Below are positions 27,094 to 36,537 of a DNA stretch of 64,000 bases, one piece after another (within the stretch, counting starts at the first letter, position 1; every line of letters begins with the position of its first letter). The notes under the pieces were generated by a model, which was given only the letters and a program-made list of their open reading frames with translations, was not told the DNA's origin and searched no databases. A program made the position numbers and the translations under genes. Source of the stretch: Haemophilus_A paraphrohaemolyticus_A (lineage in GTDB: Bacteria > Pseudomonadota > Gammaproteobacteria > Enterobacterales > Pasteurellaceae); assembly GCF_003253115.1 (NCBI RefSeq), contig NZ_QEQF01000002.1, positions 182,488 through 246,487 of the forward strand, given 5' to 3'.

Positions 27094-30000
27094 ATGAAAT
27101 TTACCGATCTATTTATTAAACGCCCTGTACTTGCGGTGTGTATTAGCTTGCTGATTACGATTCTTGGCTTGCAATCCATCAATAAGTTACAGGTGCGAGA
27201 ATACCCAGAGATGACCATCTCAACCGTAACTGTGAGTGTGAACTACTCAGGTGCAGATGCAAGTTTGATGCAGGCACTCGTAACTTCCCAAATTGAAGAA
27301 GCGGTTGCACAGGCGGATAACATCGACTATGTGACTTCTTCAAGTGGACCAAGTACTTCAACTACTACGATCAAGATGAAATTGAACACCAACCCACAAT
27401 TGGCGTTGGCGGATATTTCTTCGAAAGTAAGTGCGATTCGTTCTAATCTTCCAAGCGGGATTGATGATCCATCAATCAGCGTTTCATCAGGTTCGAACGA
27501 TGCGTTGATGTATATCCGATTTGTCTCTGATGAGTTAAATACAGCCCAAATTACCGACTATATTAACCGAGTGGTTAAACCACAATTCTTTACGGTAAAT
27601 GGGGTATCAAGTGTTGATATTTTCGGTGCGACGACTTTTGGTTTACGCATTTGGTTAGATCCTGACAAAATGGCGGGAAATAATCTCTCTGGAGCACAAG
27701 TGTTAGCTGCTTTAACAGCAAACAACTTAAACACTGCCGCAGGTAATGCGAATGGCTACTACACAGTTTACAAAAACAAAGTAGAATCAAGTACGCCATC
27801 TGTTTCAGAACTTGAGAACGTAACGATTTCAACCACATCAGACGGTAAAACCATCAAGTTAAAAGATATTGCAACGGTTGAACTCGACAAATACCAAGAT
27901 GCTTCTCGTACGGTGGCTGATGGTAAAGAAGCGGTCGTTTTAGGTGTTTCTGCTGCAACTACAGCAAATTCCATCACCGTGGCTAAAGATATTTATCCTG
28001 TATTTGCACAAATGCAGAAAAATTTACCAGAAACAATTAACGGTCAGATTTTATACGACAAAACGATTGCCATTAATAGCTCTATCAATGAAGTTTATAA
28101 AACAATTATTGAAGCAACGGTAATTGTATTAGTAGTAATTATCCTATTCTTAGGATCATTGCGTGCAATGATTGTGCCAATTATCACGATTCCAATTTCG
28201 CTTATCGGGGTATTATTCTTCCTACAAATGTTTGGCTTCTCGATCAACCTTTTAACCTTATTGGCGTTAATTCTTGCGATCGGCTTGGTGGTGGACGATG
28301 CGATCGTCGTACTTGAGAACGTAGAACGTCACGTAAAAGAAGGCAAGTCACCGTTTGATGCGGCGATTATTGGTACGCGTGAAATTGCAATCCCGGTTAT
28401 CTCAATGACTATCACACTCGGGGCGGTATATTCCCCAATGGCATTGATGGAAGGGGTAACAGGTTCACTTTTCAAAGAGTTTGCCTTAACTCTTGCGGGT
28501 GCGGTATTCATTTCAGGGATTGCAGCATTAACGCTTTCGCCAATGATGTCGAGCCGTGTGTTAAAAGAACACAACGAAGAACACGAAAGCCGTTTTGCAA
28601 AGTGTATCAACGGTATGTTGGATAAAATGACCTCGTGCTATACCAATATGTTACGTGGAGTTATGGCGGTGCGTTGGGCTATCGTGGTGTTTGCGGTAGT
28701 GATTTTTGGTACTTTACCAACCCTTTTAGGCTCACTTTCAAGTGAAGTGGCTCCAACCGAAGACCGAGGCTTTGTCGTAGGTATCGGTAGTGGCCCATCA
28801 AATACCAACTTAGATTACACCCAAGCAGCAACAGAGAAGTTCAACAAAGAAGTTGCTGAAATTCCAGAAGTCTCTGCAATGATGACGATTTCAGGCTTTA
28901 ATGGTTCGAACAGTGCACTCTCTATCATCTCATTAAAAGATTGGAGTGAGCGTACTCGTGAACGAGCAGAAATTTCAAAAGATGTAGCCACGATTGCAAA
29001 AAATATTGTTCCAATGGACATCAATGCTATCGCCTTCCCTGAAATTTCCACAGGTGAAAGTGGTTTACCGTTCTCATTGGTCATTACTACAGCAGATAAC
29101 TACACTAAGTTAGCCGATGTGGCGGGTGAATTCCTGAAAAAATCACAATCATCGGGTCAATTCTTCTTTGCAAACTTAGACTTGAAATTTGACACGGTGA
29201 CGATGAAATGGAAGTTTGATCGTGAAAAAATGGGCGTTTACGGTATCACGATGCAACAGGTGAGTAACACTCTTGGGGCTTATCTCTCTGGTGCGATTAT
29301 TACCCGTGTAGATATTGATTCCCGTGCGTATCCGATCGTATCACAAGCGGTTCGAAAAGATCGTTTAAATCCAGAAGATTTAACGAAATATTACGTGACA
29401 GCTGCAAACGGCGAAGCTGTACCATTAAGCTCAATCGTAAGCTTAGAGCTGACCACAGAACCATCTTCATTACCACGTATGAGCCAGCTAAACTCAGCAA
29501 CGATTGGTGGTGTTGTGTCAGGCTCAATTGGTGATGCAGTAAACTGGGCAAAAGCGGAATTAGATCGCACGCTTCCACAAGGTTATCAATACGATTTTAA
29601 ATCAGAAGCACGCCAATATGTACAAGAAGGTAACGCAATGGTGATGACCTTTGGCTTAGCGGTAATTATTATCTACCTTGTACTTGCGATTCAGTTCGAA
29701 TCTTGGCGTGATCCAATGGTAATCTTGGTATCTGTACCGTTAGCCGTGAGTGGTGCGTTATTAGTGCTTAATGTATTAGGTATCGCCAAAGTGGCAGGGG
29801 CAACCTTGAATATTTACTCTCAGGTGGGTTTGGTAACTTTAGTTGGCTTAATCACCAAACACGGGATCTTAATGTGTGAAGTAGCGAAAGAAGAGCAGTT
29901 AAACAACGGTTTATCTCGTTTTGAGGCAATTGTTCACGCCGCAACTATTCGTTTACGTCCGATTATGATGACGACAGCTGCGATGGTGGCAGGTTTAATC

Positions 30001-30219
30001 CCGTTATTGTTAGCTTCTGGTGCAGGTGCAATTGCACGTTTCAGTATTGGTATTGTGATCGTGGCAGGCTTGAGTATCGGCACGCTCTTTACCTTATTCG
30101 TATTGCCTGTGATCTATACCTTCTTAGGTCAAGAACACAAACCTTTACGCGAATTTGATGAAGAAAAATATGAGACACAAGCGGTCGAAAAAATCGAAAA
30201 TCATGTAAATGAAGCATAA
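27094..30219 (+). CDS. RND multidrug efflux permease (AcrB/MdtB-like)
   Basis: The 1041-residue product has the RND duplicated layout of 12 membrane helices and two large periplasmic loops. TM4 carries the proton-relay pair in GLVVDDAIVVLENVERH and TM10 a conserved lysine in GLITKHGILMCEVAKEE. The N-terminus MKFTDLFIKRPVLAVCISLLITILG is typical of hydrophobe/amphiphile exporters. It should exchange protons for drugs, dyes or detergents; its exact substrates cannot be read from sequence. It is the last gene of the tetR-adaptor-RND operon and is followed by a terminator holding an uptake sequence. Confidence 0.94.
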   Translation: MKFTDLFIKRPVLAVCISLLITILGLQSINKLQVREYPEMTISTVTVSVNYSGADASLMQALVTSQIEEAVAQADNIDYVTSSSGPSTSTTTIKMKLNTNPQLALADISSKVSAIRSNLPSGIDDPSISVSSGSNDALMYIRFVSDELNTAQITDYINRVVKPQFFTVNGVSSVDIFGATTFGLRIWLDPDKMAGNNLSGAQVLAALTANNLNTAAGNANGYYTVYKNKVESSTPSVSELENVTISTTSDGKTIKLKDIATVELDKYQDASRTVADGKEAVVLGVSAATTANSITVAKDIYPVFAQMQKNLPETINGQILYDKTIAINSSINEVYKTIIEATVIVLVVIILFLGSLRAMIVPIITIPISLIGVLFFLQMFGFSINLLTLLALILAIGLVVDDAIVVLENVERHVKEGKSPFDAAIIGTREIAIPVISMTITLGAVYSPMALMEGVTGSLFKEFALTLAGAVFISGIAALTLSPMMSSRVLKEHNEEHESRFAKCINGMLDKMTSCYTNMLRGVMAVRWAIVVFAVVIFGTLPTLLGSLSSEVAPTEDRGFVVGIGSGPSNTNLDYTQAATEKFNKEVAEIPEVSAMMTISGFNGSNSALSIISLKDWSERTRERAEISKDVATIAKNIVPMDINAIAFPEISTGESGLPFSLVITTADNYTKLADVAGEFLKKSQSSGQFFFANLDLKFDTVTMKWKFDREKMGVYGITMQQVSNTLGAYLSGAIITRVDIDSRAYPIVSQAVRKDRLNPEDLTKYYVTAANGEAVPLSSIVSLELTTEPSSLPRMSQLNSATIGGVVSGSIGDAVNWAKAELDRTLPQGYQYDFKSEARQYVQEGNAMVMTFGLAVIIIYLVLAIQFESWRDPMVILVSVPLAVSGALLVLNVLGIAKVAGATLNIYSQVGLVTLVGLITKHGILMCEVAKEEQLNNGLSRFEAIVHAATIRLRPIMMTTAAMVAGLIPLLLASGAGAIARFSIGIVIVAGLSIGTLFTLFVLPVIYTFLGQEHKPLREFDEEKYETQAVEKIENHVNEA

Positions 30220-30242
30220 TTGTTAAATTTGTATTAGTTTCA

Positions 30243-30295
30243 CAAGCGGTCAATCTTTTGCAAAATTTTGCAGGAAATTGCCCGCTTTTTGTTTT
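30243..30295 (+). terminator. Uptake-sequence hairpin terminator after the RND gene
   Basis: AAGCGG (30244-30249) pairs with CCGCTT (30282-30287), CAAT with ATTG, and the centre GCAAAATTTTGC is self-complementary; TTTTTG follows. The 5' arm is an extended uptake sequence (ACAAGCGGT plus T/A-rich tail). It separates the pump operon from glmU. Confidence 0.75.
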
Positions 30296-30348
30296 CATTT
30301 ATTTTTCTGATAAAATACGCCTAATTTTTCTTTTAAAAGGACATTTCT

Positions 30349-31716
30349 ATGACACAACCATTAAGCGTGGTGATTTTAGCCGCGGGCAAAGGCACGCGTA
30401 TGTATTCTGATTTACCGAAAGTCTTGCACCCAATTGCAGGCAAACCGATGGTAAAACATGTGATCGATACAGTAAAACAGCTTGATGCTCGTCAAATCAA
30501 CTTAATTTACGGTCACGGCGCAGATTTATTAAAAGATTGTTTAGTTTCTGAGCCTGTAAACTGGGTTTTCCAAGCTGAACAGCTTGGCACAGGACACGCA
30601 ATGCAACAAGCTACGCCTTTTTTTGCTGATGATGAAAATGTGTTAATGCTTTATGGAGATGCACCGTTAATCCAAAAAGAAACATTAGAACGCTTAATTG
30701 CGGCAAAACCTGAAAATGGGATCGCACTTTTAACGGTGAAATTAGATAACCCAACGGGATACGGGCGTATTATTCGTGAAAATGGTTCTGTGGTTGCGAT
30801 TGTGGAGCAAAAAGATGCCGACGAAGAGCAGCTGAAAATCCAAGAAGTGAATACAGGTGTGATGGTGGCAAGCGGTGCGAGCTTCAAAAAATGGTTGGGT
30901 AATTTAAATAATAACAACGCACAAGGCGAGTATTACATTACCGATGTAATCGCAATGGCAAATGCAGAGGGCTTCCAAGTGCAGGCTGTTCAAGCTACAG
31001 AATATATGGAAGTAGAAGGTGCAAATAATCGTTTGCAACTAGCTGCATTAGAGCGTTTTTATCAGAAAAAACAAGCTGAAAAATTGATGCTTGCAGGTGT
31101 GACTTTACTTGATCCAACCCGTTTCGATATTCGCGGAACAATTGAACACGGTAAAGATGTGACTATTGATGTGAACGTGATTTTAGAAGGCTCGGTAAAA
31201 CTGGGTAACAACGTGAAAATCGGTGCAGGTTGTGTGCTGAAAAACGTAGTAATTGGCGATAACGTCGAAATCAAACCTTATTCTGTGTTGGAAGATTCTG
31301 TGGTGGGTGCGAAATCAGCGATTGGTCCGTTCTCTCGTTTGCGTCCAGGTGCGGAATTAGCAGAAGAAACGCACGTCGGTAACTTCGTTGAAATTAAAAA
31401 ATCAATGATCGGTAAAGGTTCGAAAGTAAACCACTTAACCTATGTGGGCGATGCAGAAGTGGGTAGCAATGTGAATGTCGGTGCAGGCGTGATTACTTGT
31501 AACTACGATGGAGCAAACAAATTCAAAACCATCATCGGCGACGATGTATTCGTTGGTTCAGACAGCCAATTAGTTGCTCCTGTTGAAATTGCCAAGGGTG
31601 CAACCATTGGTGCAGGAGCGACCATTACCAAAAATGTGGGCGAAAATGAATTAGTGATTACCCGTGTGGCACAAAAACATATTCAAGGTTGGAAACGTCC
31701 GACCAAGCAGAAATAA
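30349..31716 (+). CDS. glmU: Bifunctional GlcNAc-1-P uridyltransferase/GlcN-1-P acetyltransferase
   Basis: The 455-residue product is full-length GlmU. The N-terminal pyrophosphorylase domain has LAAGKGTRMYSDLPKVLHP. The C-terminal half shows the hexapeptide repeats of a left-handed beta-helix (VKLGNNVKIGAGCVLKNVVIGDNVEI) with the acetyltransfer residues in HVGNFVEIKKS and NYDGANKFKT. It makes UDP-GlcNAc for peptidoglycan and LPS in the cytoplasm. AAAAGGA precedes ATG 30349. It appears monocistronic. Confidence 0.97.
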   Translation: MTQPLSVVILAAGKGTRMYSDLPKVLHPIAGKPMVKHVIDTVKQLDARQINLIYGHGADLLKDCLVSEPVNWVFQAEQLGTGHAMQQATPFFADDENVLMLYGDAPLIQKETLERLIAAKPENGIALLTVKLDNPTGYGRIIRENGSVVAIVEQKDADEEQLKIQEVNTGVMVASGASFKKWLGNLNNNNAQGEYYITDVIAMANAEGFQVQAVQATEYMEVEGANNRLQLAALERFYQKKQAEKLMLAGVTLLDPTRFDIRGTIEHGKDVTIDVNVILEGSVKLGNNVKIGAGCVLKNVVIGDNVEIKPYSVLEDSVVGAKSAIGPFSRLRPGAELAEETHVGNFVEIKKSMIGKGSKVNHLTYVGDAEVGSNVNVGAGVITCNYDGANKFKTIIGDDVFVGSDSQLVAPVEIAKGATIGAGATITKNVGENELVITRVAQKHIQGWKRPTKQK

Positions 31717-31740
31717 TCCCCCAAGCGGTCGAATTTTCGG

Positions 31741-31746
31741 TATAAT
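31741..31746 (+). promoter_or_regulatory. Candidate -10 element for fabI
   Basis: A perfect TATAAT preceded by CGG sits in the 61-bp glmU-fabI gap, about 30 bp before the fabI start. No good -35 is seen at 17 bp, so the call rests on the -10 only. Confidence 0.3.
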
Positions 31747-31777
31747 TTACAAAATTTTTCAAGAGGATAACTAAATT

Positions 31778-32566
31778 ATGGGTTTCTTAACAGGTAAACG
31801 TATTTTAATCACAGGTTTAGCAAGCAATCGTTCAATCGCATACGGTATTGCACAAGCGATGCACCGTGAAGGGGCAGAACTTGCATTCACTTATTTAAAC
31901 GATAAATTAAAAGGTCGTGTAGAAGAGTTTGCAAAAGAGTTCGGTTCAGACATCGTATTACCAATGGATGTTGCCGAAGATCAAAACATTACAGATTGTT
32001 TTGCACAATTAAGCCAACGTTGGGAAAAATTTGATGGTTTCGTTCACTCAATCGGTTTTGCACCAGCGGACCAATTAGATGGCGACTATGTGGCAGCGGC
32101 AACCCGTGAAGGTTTCCGCATTGCACACGATATCAGTGCATACAGTTTTGTGGCAATGGCTCAAGCAGCTCGTCCATTCTTAAACCCAAATTCAGCACTT
32201 TTAACTCTTTCATACTTAGGTGCTGAGCGTGCAATTCCTAACTACAACGTAATGTGTTTAGCAAAAGCGTCATTAGAAGCAAGTACTCGTGTAATGGCGG
32301 CAGATTTAGGTAAAGAAGGCATTCGTGTGAATGCGATTTCTGCAGGTCCAATCCGTACCTTAGCTGCTTCTGGTATTAAAGATTTCAAAAAAATGCTATC
32401 GAATTTCGAGAAAACAGCACCTTTACGCCGTACCGTAACCATTGAAGATGTGGGTAACTCTGCAGCGTTCTTATGCTCAGACTTAGCTGGTGGTATCACT
32501 GGTGAAGTGGTGCACGTAGATGCTGGTTTCAGTATCGTGGCAATGGGTGATATTAGTGCGGAATAA
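31778..32566 (+). CDS. fabI: Enoyl-ACP reductase (NADH)
   Basis: The 262-residue product is full length for FabI. It starts MGFLTGKRILITGLASNRSIAYGIAQAM, the Rossmann nucleotide-binding turn with the divergent GLASNRSIA of the family. The catalytic Tyr-x6-Lys is in YNVMCLAKASLEAS, with the preceding tyrosine in LTLSYLGAERAIP. It reduces enoyl-ACP in the last step of fatty-acid elongation and is the target of triclosan-like inhibitors. An AAGAGGA Shine-Dalgarno is present. Confidence 0.97.
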   Translation: MGFLTGKRILITGLASNRSIAYGIAQAMHREGAELAFTYLNDKLKGRVEEFAKEFGSDIVLPMDVAEDQNITDCFAQLSQRWEKFDGFVHSIGFAPADQLDGDYVAAATREGFRIAHDISAYSFVAMAQAARPFLNPNSALLTLSYLGAERAIPNYNVMCLAKASLEASTRVMAADLGKEGIRVNAISAGPIRTLAASGIKDFKKMLSNFEKTAPLRRTVTIEDVGNSAAFLCSDLAGGITGEVVHVDAGFSIVAMGDISAE

Positions 32567-32598
32567 TTGCCTAAGTTGAACTAAAATTAACCATTTTT

Positions 32599-32626
32599 GC
32601 CCGCCCTTGTACAGGGTGGGCTTTTT
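32599..32626 (+). terminator. Terminator between fabI and rnb
   Basis: GCCCGCCCT (32599-32607) pairs with AGGGTGGGC (32613-32621) with one G-T pair and a 5-nt loop, followed by TTTTT. It ends fabI 15 bp before the rnb start, so any readthrough is limited; the rnb promoter must overlap this region or lie within fabI. Confidence 0.85.
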
Positions 32627-32640
32627 ATTAAGAGAGAATT

Positions 32641-34632
32641 ATGTTTTCAAATAACCCACTTTTGGCTCAATTAAAACAGCAAATGGAAGCTAATAAAGAA
32701 TATGTGGAAGGACGCGTTAAAGCAACCGATAAATCTTATGGCTTTTTAGAATGCGAAAAAGAGAGCTTTTTTATTCCGCCTACGGAAATGAAAAAAGTGA
32801 TGCACGGTGATACCGTAAAAGCGGTGGTAAAACGTGAAGGTGATAAGGCTTCAGTAGAAATTGATAGCTTAATTGAACCGATGTTAGAGCGCTTTATCGC
32901 TCAAGTTCGCTATAACCGTGATGGCAAGTTACAACTTGTGGTAGATCATCCAAGCATTAAAAATAATATTCCTGCGAATACGCATAAAAATGTTAAAGAA
33001 AAATTAGCAGAAGGCGATTGGGTCGTGGCACAATTGAAAACGCATCCATTGCGTGATGATCGCTTTTTCTTTGCCCAAGTGACACAATTTATTTGTGCTG
33101 AGAGTGATAACTTTGCCCCTTGGTGGGTAACGCTTGCTCGCCACGAACAACCGCGAGAGCCTGTGGCAACCGAGAAAAGTTATAGCTTAAACGATGAACT
33201 AACACGCCAAGATTTAACCGACCTTTATTTCACCACCATCGACAGCGAAAGCACGCAAGATATGGATGATGCTTTATTCATTCAGCCAATTGAAGAAAAT
33301 GGCACGCAAACTGGCTGGCGTTTGGCGGTGGCGATTGCTGATCCGACAGCCTATATTCCAGAAGATTCAGCGATTGAAAAAGCTGCACGTCAACGTTGTT
33401 TTACCAACTATTTGCCAGGCTTTAACATCCCAATGTTACCACGTGAGTTATCGGACGATCTTTGCTCGTTAGTGCCAAATGCAAAACGCTCTGCATTGGT
33501 GAGTTATATTGAAACGGATTTGGCAGGCAACATCAGTAAAGAAGTGGAATTTGTTTCTGCATGGGTGGAGAGCAAAGCTAAATTAGTTTACGACCACGTT
33601 TCAGACTATCTAGAAGGCGTAGAAAATGCGTGGCAGCCTGAAAATGAACAAGTCAAACAGCAAATCGACTGGTTGCATCAATTCACGCAAGCCCGTATCA
33701 ACTGGCGTAAAGAAAATGCCTTGATGTTCAATGAACAAGGCGATTATTCATTCGAATTGAATGAAGATGGCTCGGTGCGAGAAATTCATTTGGAGTTCCG
33801 CCGAATTGCAAACCAAATCATTGAAGAATCGATGATTATCGCGAACATCTGTGCAGCACAATTCTTAGCAAATCATGCTAAAACGGGGGTATTCAACACC
33901 CACGCAGGTTTCGACCCGAAAAATATGGAAGCCGTTAAAACCTTCTTGTTAAAGACTTTAACCGATGAAACCACAGAAGAAGATCAGCTTGCTGAGCTTA
34001 ATGCTCGTTATTCTGCAGAAAAATTGGCAACATTAGAAGGCTATTGTGCAATGCAACGTGATGTGCGTGAGTTCCCTGAAAACTTCTTGGAGCTACGTTT
34101 GCGTCGTTATCTCACTTTCGCTGAATTTAAATCTGAAGTTGCTCCGCATTTTGGCTTAGGGATTAGCCATTACGCGACTTGGACTTCGCCAATCCGTAAA
34201 TATGGCGATATGGTAAACCATCGTTTAATTAAGCAAGTATTGGCAGGTAAAGAGGCAAATTGCGTTGAACAGGGTATTTTAGACCGCTTGCAAGAAGCAC
34301 GTAAGCAAAACCGAATGGTAGAACGCGATATTGCAGATTGGCTTTACGCTCGCTACTTGCATCCAATGGTGGAACAAGCGGTTGAATTTGAGTGCGAACT
34401 TGCCGATGTTTCTCGTGGAGGTTTACGTGCAAGAGTGATTGAAAACGGTGCTTCTATCTTTGTCCCGTTCTCAACCCTTCATGATGAGAAAGCCGAAATG
34501 GATTTCCTCCCTGGAGAGTTAGCGATTTACATTAAAGGCGAAAAAACCTACCAAATCGGGCAGAAAGTGAAAGTAAAACTCACGGAAGTGCGTTTGGATA
34601 CCCGCTCGATTGTGGGGCAGTTAGTCGGCTAG
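32641..34632 (+). CDS. rnb: Exoribonuclease II
   Basis: The 663-residue product aligns with RNase II (644 in E. coli) rather than the longer RNase R. MFSNNPLLAQLKQQM and the FFIPPTEMKKVMHGD cold-shock domain come first. The catalytic RNB domain has DSESTQDMDDALFIQP carrying the metal-binding aspartates, and a C-terminal S1 domain (CELADVSRGGLRARVIENGA) follows. It degrades single-stranded RNA from the 3' end. AGAGAG before the ATG is the ribosome-binding site. Confidence 0.95.
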   Translation: MFSNNPLLAQLKQQMEANKEYVEGRVKATDKSYGFLECEKESFFIPPTEMKKVMHGDTVKAVVKREGDKASVEIDSLIEPMLERFIAQVRYNRDGKLQLVVDHPSIKNNIPANTHKNVKEKLAEGDWVVAQLKTHPLRDDRFFFAQVTQFICAESDNFAPWWVTLARHEQPREPVATEKSYSLNDELTRQDLTDLYFTTIDSESTQDMDDALFIQPIEENGTQTGWRLAVAIADPTAYIPEDSAIEKAARQRCFTNYLPGFNIPMLPRELSDDLCSLVPNAKRSALVSYIETDLAGNISKEVEFVSAWVESKAKLVYDHVSDYLEGVENAWQPENEQVKQQIDWLHQFTQARINWRKENALMFNEQGDYSFELNEDGSVREIHLEFRRIANQIIEESMIIANICAAQFLANHAKTGVFNTHAGFDPKNMEAVKTFLLKTLTDETTEEDQLAELNARYSAEKLATLEGYCAMQRDVREFPENFLELRLRRYLTFAEFKSEVAPHFGLGISHYATWTSPIRKYGDMVNHRLIKQVLAGKEANCVEQGILDRLQEARKQNRMVERDIADWLYARYLHPMVEQAVEFECELADVSRGGLRARVIENGASIFVPFSTLHDEKAEMDFLPGELAIYIKGEKTYQIGQKVKVKLTEVRLDTRSIVGQLVG

Positions 34633-34637
34633 CATAC

Positions 34638-34674
34638 AAAAACCTCGCAACTGATTGCGTTTGCGAGGTTTTTT
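34638..34674. terminator. Bidirectional terminator between rnb and the ElyC-like gene
   Basis: AAAAACCTCGCAA (34638-34650) and TTGCGAGGTTTTT (34661-34673) are perfect 13-bp complements with a 10-nt loop. The A-run on one side and T-run on the other make it work on both strands. Confidence 0.92.
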
Positions 34675-34680
34675 AGAGGT

Positions 34681-35424
34681 TTATTTCTCTTTCCAATACC
34701 CCAACCACTCTTTAAGCAACTGCATCATATTGTCCATTGCACCCGATTGCGGGACAAAATACATAAAATTGATATATTCCCAAGGCGTTTTGCCATAGCC
34801 TACGCCAGCTGGTAGCACTTTAAAACCTTGCTGTTCATAGAGCATTTTTGCTCGTTTCATATGCCAATTTTGTGTCACTAAAATGATTTTATTGATGCCT
34901 TCTTTTTCAAGCATTTGCTTGGTATAGAGAGCATTCTCTTTGGTCGTTTTTGCCTCACTTTCTTCCCATTTGGTTGGCACATCAAAGAATTGTTGGAACT
35001 CTTTGGCAATCACTTTTGCTTCTGAATTACCATTTGGCGATCTGCCAGTGGCTAAAATCGGCAAGCCAGTTTCGTTGTGTAAAAACGCAGCATAACGCAT
35101 TCGTTCAAGTTCGTTATTGGTCACAGTAATATTTCCATACAACTCTGTGCTATCGCGTAAACCACCACCAAGCACGACTATCGCTTGCGCTTGTTGGTAA
35201 TCTTGCAGCGTGAGTTTATTCTCTTCAATCAAAGAATTGCTGAGCATCGTTGCCATAAAAGGCGTGCTGAAAAGATAGAGCATTGCAATGCCAAAAATAG
35301 TCAGAAAGCGGCTTATTTTCTTGTAATGCAAGCGGTTTAAAATGAGCGAAAAAATCCAAATCACCGCAATGTTAAAGGGAGGAAGGGCAATTGCGGTTAG
35401 AATTTTAGTTAGATAAAAAAACAT
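34681..35424 (-). CDS. DUF218 membrane protein, ElyC/YdcF family
   Basis: The start at ATG 35424 (MFFYLTKILTAIALPPFN) has GAGGTG directly upstream; a longer frame adds 19 residues without support. The 247-residue protein has two N-terminal membrane helices, then the DUF218 domain with IVVLGGGLRDSTELYGNITVTNNELERMRYA, ILATGRSPNGNSEAKVI and ILVTQNWHMKRAKMLYEQQGF. Domain and size fit ElyC, a factor in envelope/undecaprenyl-phosphate homeostasis, but YdcF-type proteins share the pattern. It is divergent from the glycan operon. Confidence 0.8.
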   Translation of the reverse strand: MFFYLTKILTAIALPPFNIAVIWIFSLILNRLHYKKISRFLTIFGIAMLYLFSTPFMATMLSNSLIEENKLTLQDYQQAQAIVVLGGGLRDSTELYGNITVTNNELERMRYAAFLHNETGLPILATGRSPNGNSEAKVIAKEFQQFFDVPTKWEESEAKTTKENALYTKQMLEKEGINKIILVTQNWHMKRAKMLYEQQGFKVLPAGVGYGKTPWEYINFMYFVPQSGAMDNMMQLLKEWLGYWKEK

Positions 35425-35565
35425 AGACACCTCAAAAAGATTTTTGCGTATTTTGCGTGAATTATTGTTAAAATGCACCATTATTTTGAGAGTTTTTAGA
35501 ACGCTTTTGCGTGAGTGTGGTCTTATCCTCGCTCATTTTTTTATTTTACTTTTTGAGAGATTACG

Positions 35566-36537
35566 ATGAACCAAGTGCTTTTAGCATTAAAACAACAATT
35601 AAAACAGATTGAAGAAAAAATTATTGATAAAAATGATGTGCTTTATTTTGACTATCCGCTACATCAAAATGTCGGGGATCTACTGATTTATGCAGGCACA
35701 GAACAATTTTTCAAGGATTACCAAATCAATATTCGCTTACGTCGCTGTTTGCAAGCTTTTAACTTAGAGGAAGTGCGTAAATTCGTACATCCAAATACGA
35801 CAATTTTATGCCACGGTGGTGGTAACTTTGGCGATCTTTATCCAAGCATTCAACAAATGCGTGAAGATTTGGTGCAAGCTTTTCCAAATAATCGTATTAT
35901 TTTGTTGCCACAAACAGCACATTTTTCAAATGAAGCTGCGATGCAAAAATCAGCATCTATTTTTTCTCAGCACAAAGATTTGCATCTTTTTTCTCGTGAT
36001 ACAAATACTTTTGAGATGATGAAAGCATATTTTTCACCCAATGTCGCATTATCGCCTGATATGGCTCACCAGCTTTATGGCTCATTACCACAAAAAGAAA
36101 AAACTTCTGGCAATAACACGCTTTATTTCTTACGTAAAGATATTGAAAAGAGCCATATTGAGTCGGAAATTCAAGCGACATTATCTGATTTAAATAATGT
36201 TAAAGATTGGGATGATCTTTTATTACCTTCTGATATGAAATTTGAATTATGGTGTAGTCGTTTTTCTGTTTTAGCGAATAAATTTAATTTAGGTTTTGTA
36301 AAAGATAAAATTAATGATGTGTGGTATCGTCATTCAATGGATGTTATTACCCGTTGTCAAAATATCTTTTTAAACTACGATAATATTATAACAAGTCGTT
36401 TACACGGACATATTTTTGCTTGCCTTTTAGGTATCCCAAACGAAGTTTGTGATAATTCTTATGGAAAAAATTCTGGGTATTACAACCAATGGACAAAAGA
36501 TATTTCTTTTGCAAAATTATATGAGCACAAATCGTAA
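35566..36537 (+). CDS. Polysaccharide pyruvyltransferase family protein
   Basis: The 323-residue product carries the WcaK/AmsJ/ExoV-family marks: NVGDLLIYAGTEQFF near the start, CHGGGNFGDLYPSIQQMRE, and C-terminal TSRLHGHIFACLLGIPNEV. Members add pyruvate ketals to surface sugars, and some act as glycosyltransferases of the same fold. It opens an operon of six overlapping genes for a surface glycan. The 3' end overlaps the flippase gene by 17 bp. In the 141-bp upstream spacer I see no JUMPstart or ops element. Confidence 0.85.
   Translation: MNQVLLALKQQLKQIEEKIIDKNDVLYFDYPLHQNVGDLLIYAGTEQFFKDYQINIRLRRCLQAFNLEEVRKFVHPNTTILCHGGGNFGDLYPSIQQMREDLVQAFPNNRIILLPQTAHFSNEAAMQKSASIFSQHKDLHLFSRDTNTFEMMKAYFSPNVALSPDMAHQLYGSLPQKEKTSGNNTLYFLRKDIEKSHIESEIQATLSDLNNVKDWDDLLLPSDMKFELWCSRFSVLANKFNLGFVKDKINDVWYRHSMDVITRCQNIFLNYDNIITSRLHGHIFACLLGIPNEVCDNSYGKNSGYYNQWTKDISFAKLYEHKS

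Noticed and set aside
35425..35565. JUMPstart/ops element before the glycan operon
   Set aside because: I searched the spacer by eye for GGCGGTAG and related motifs and found none.
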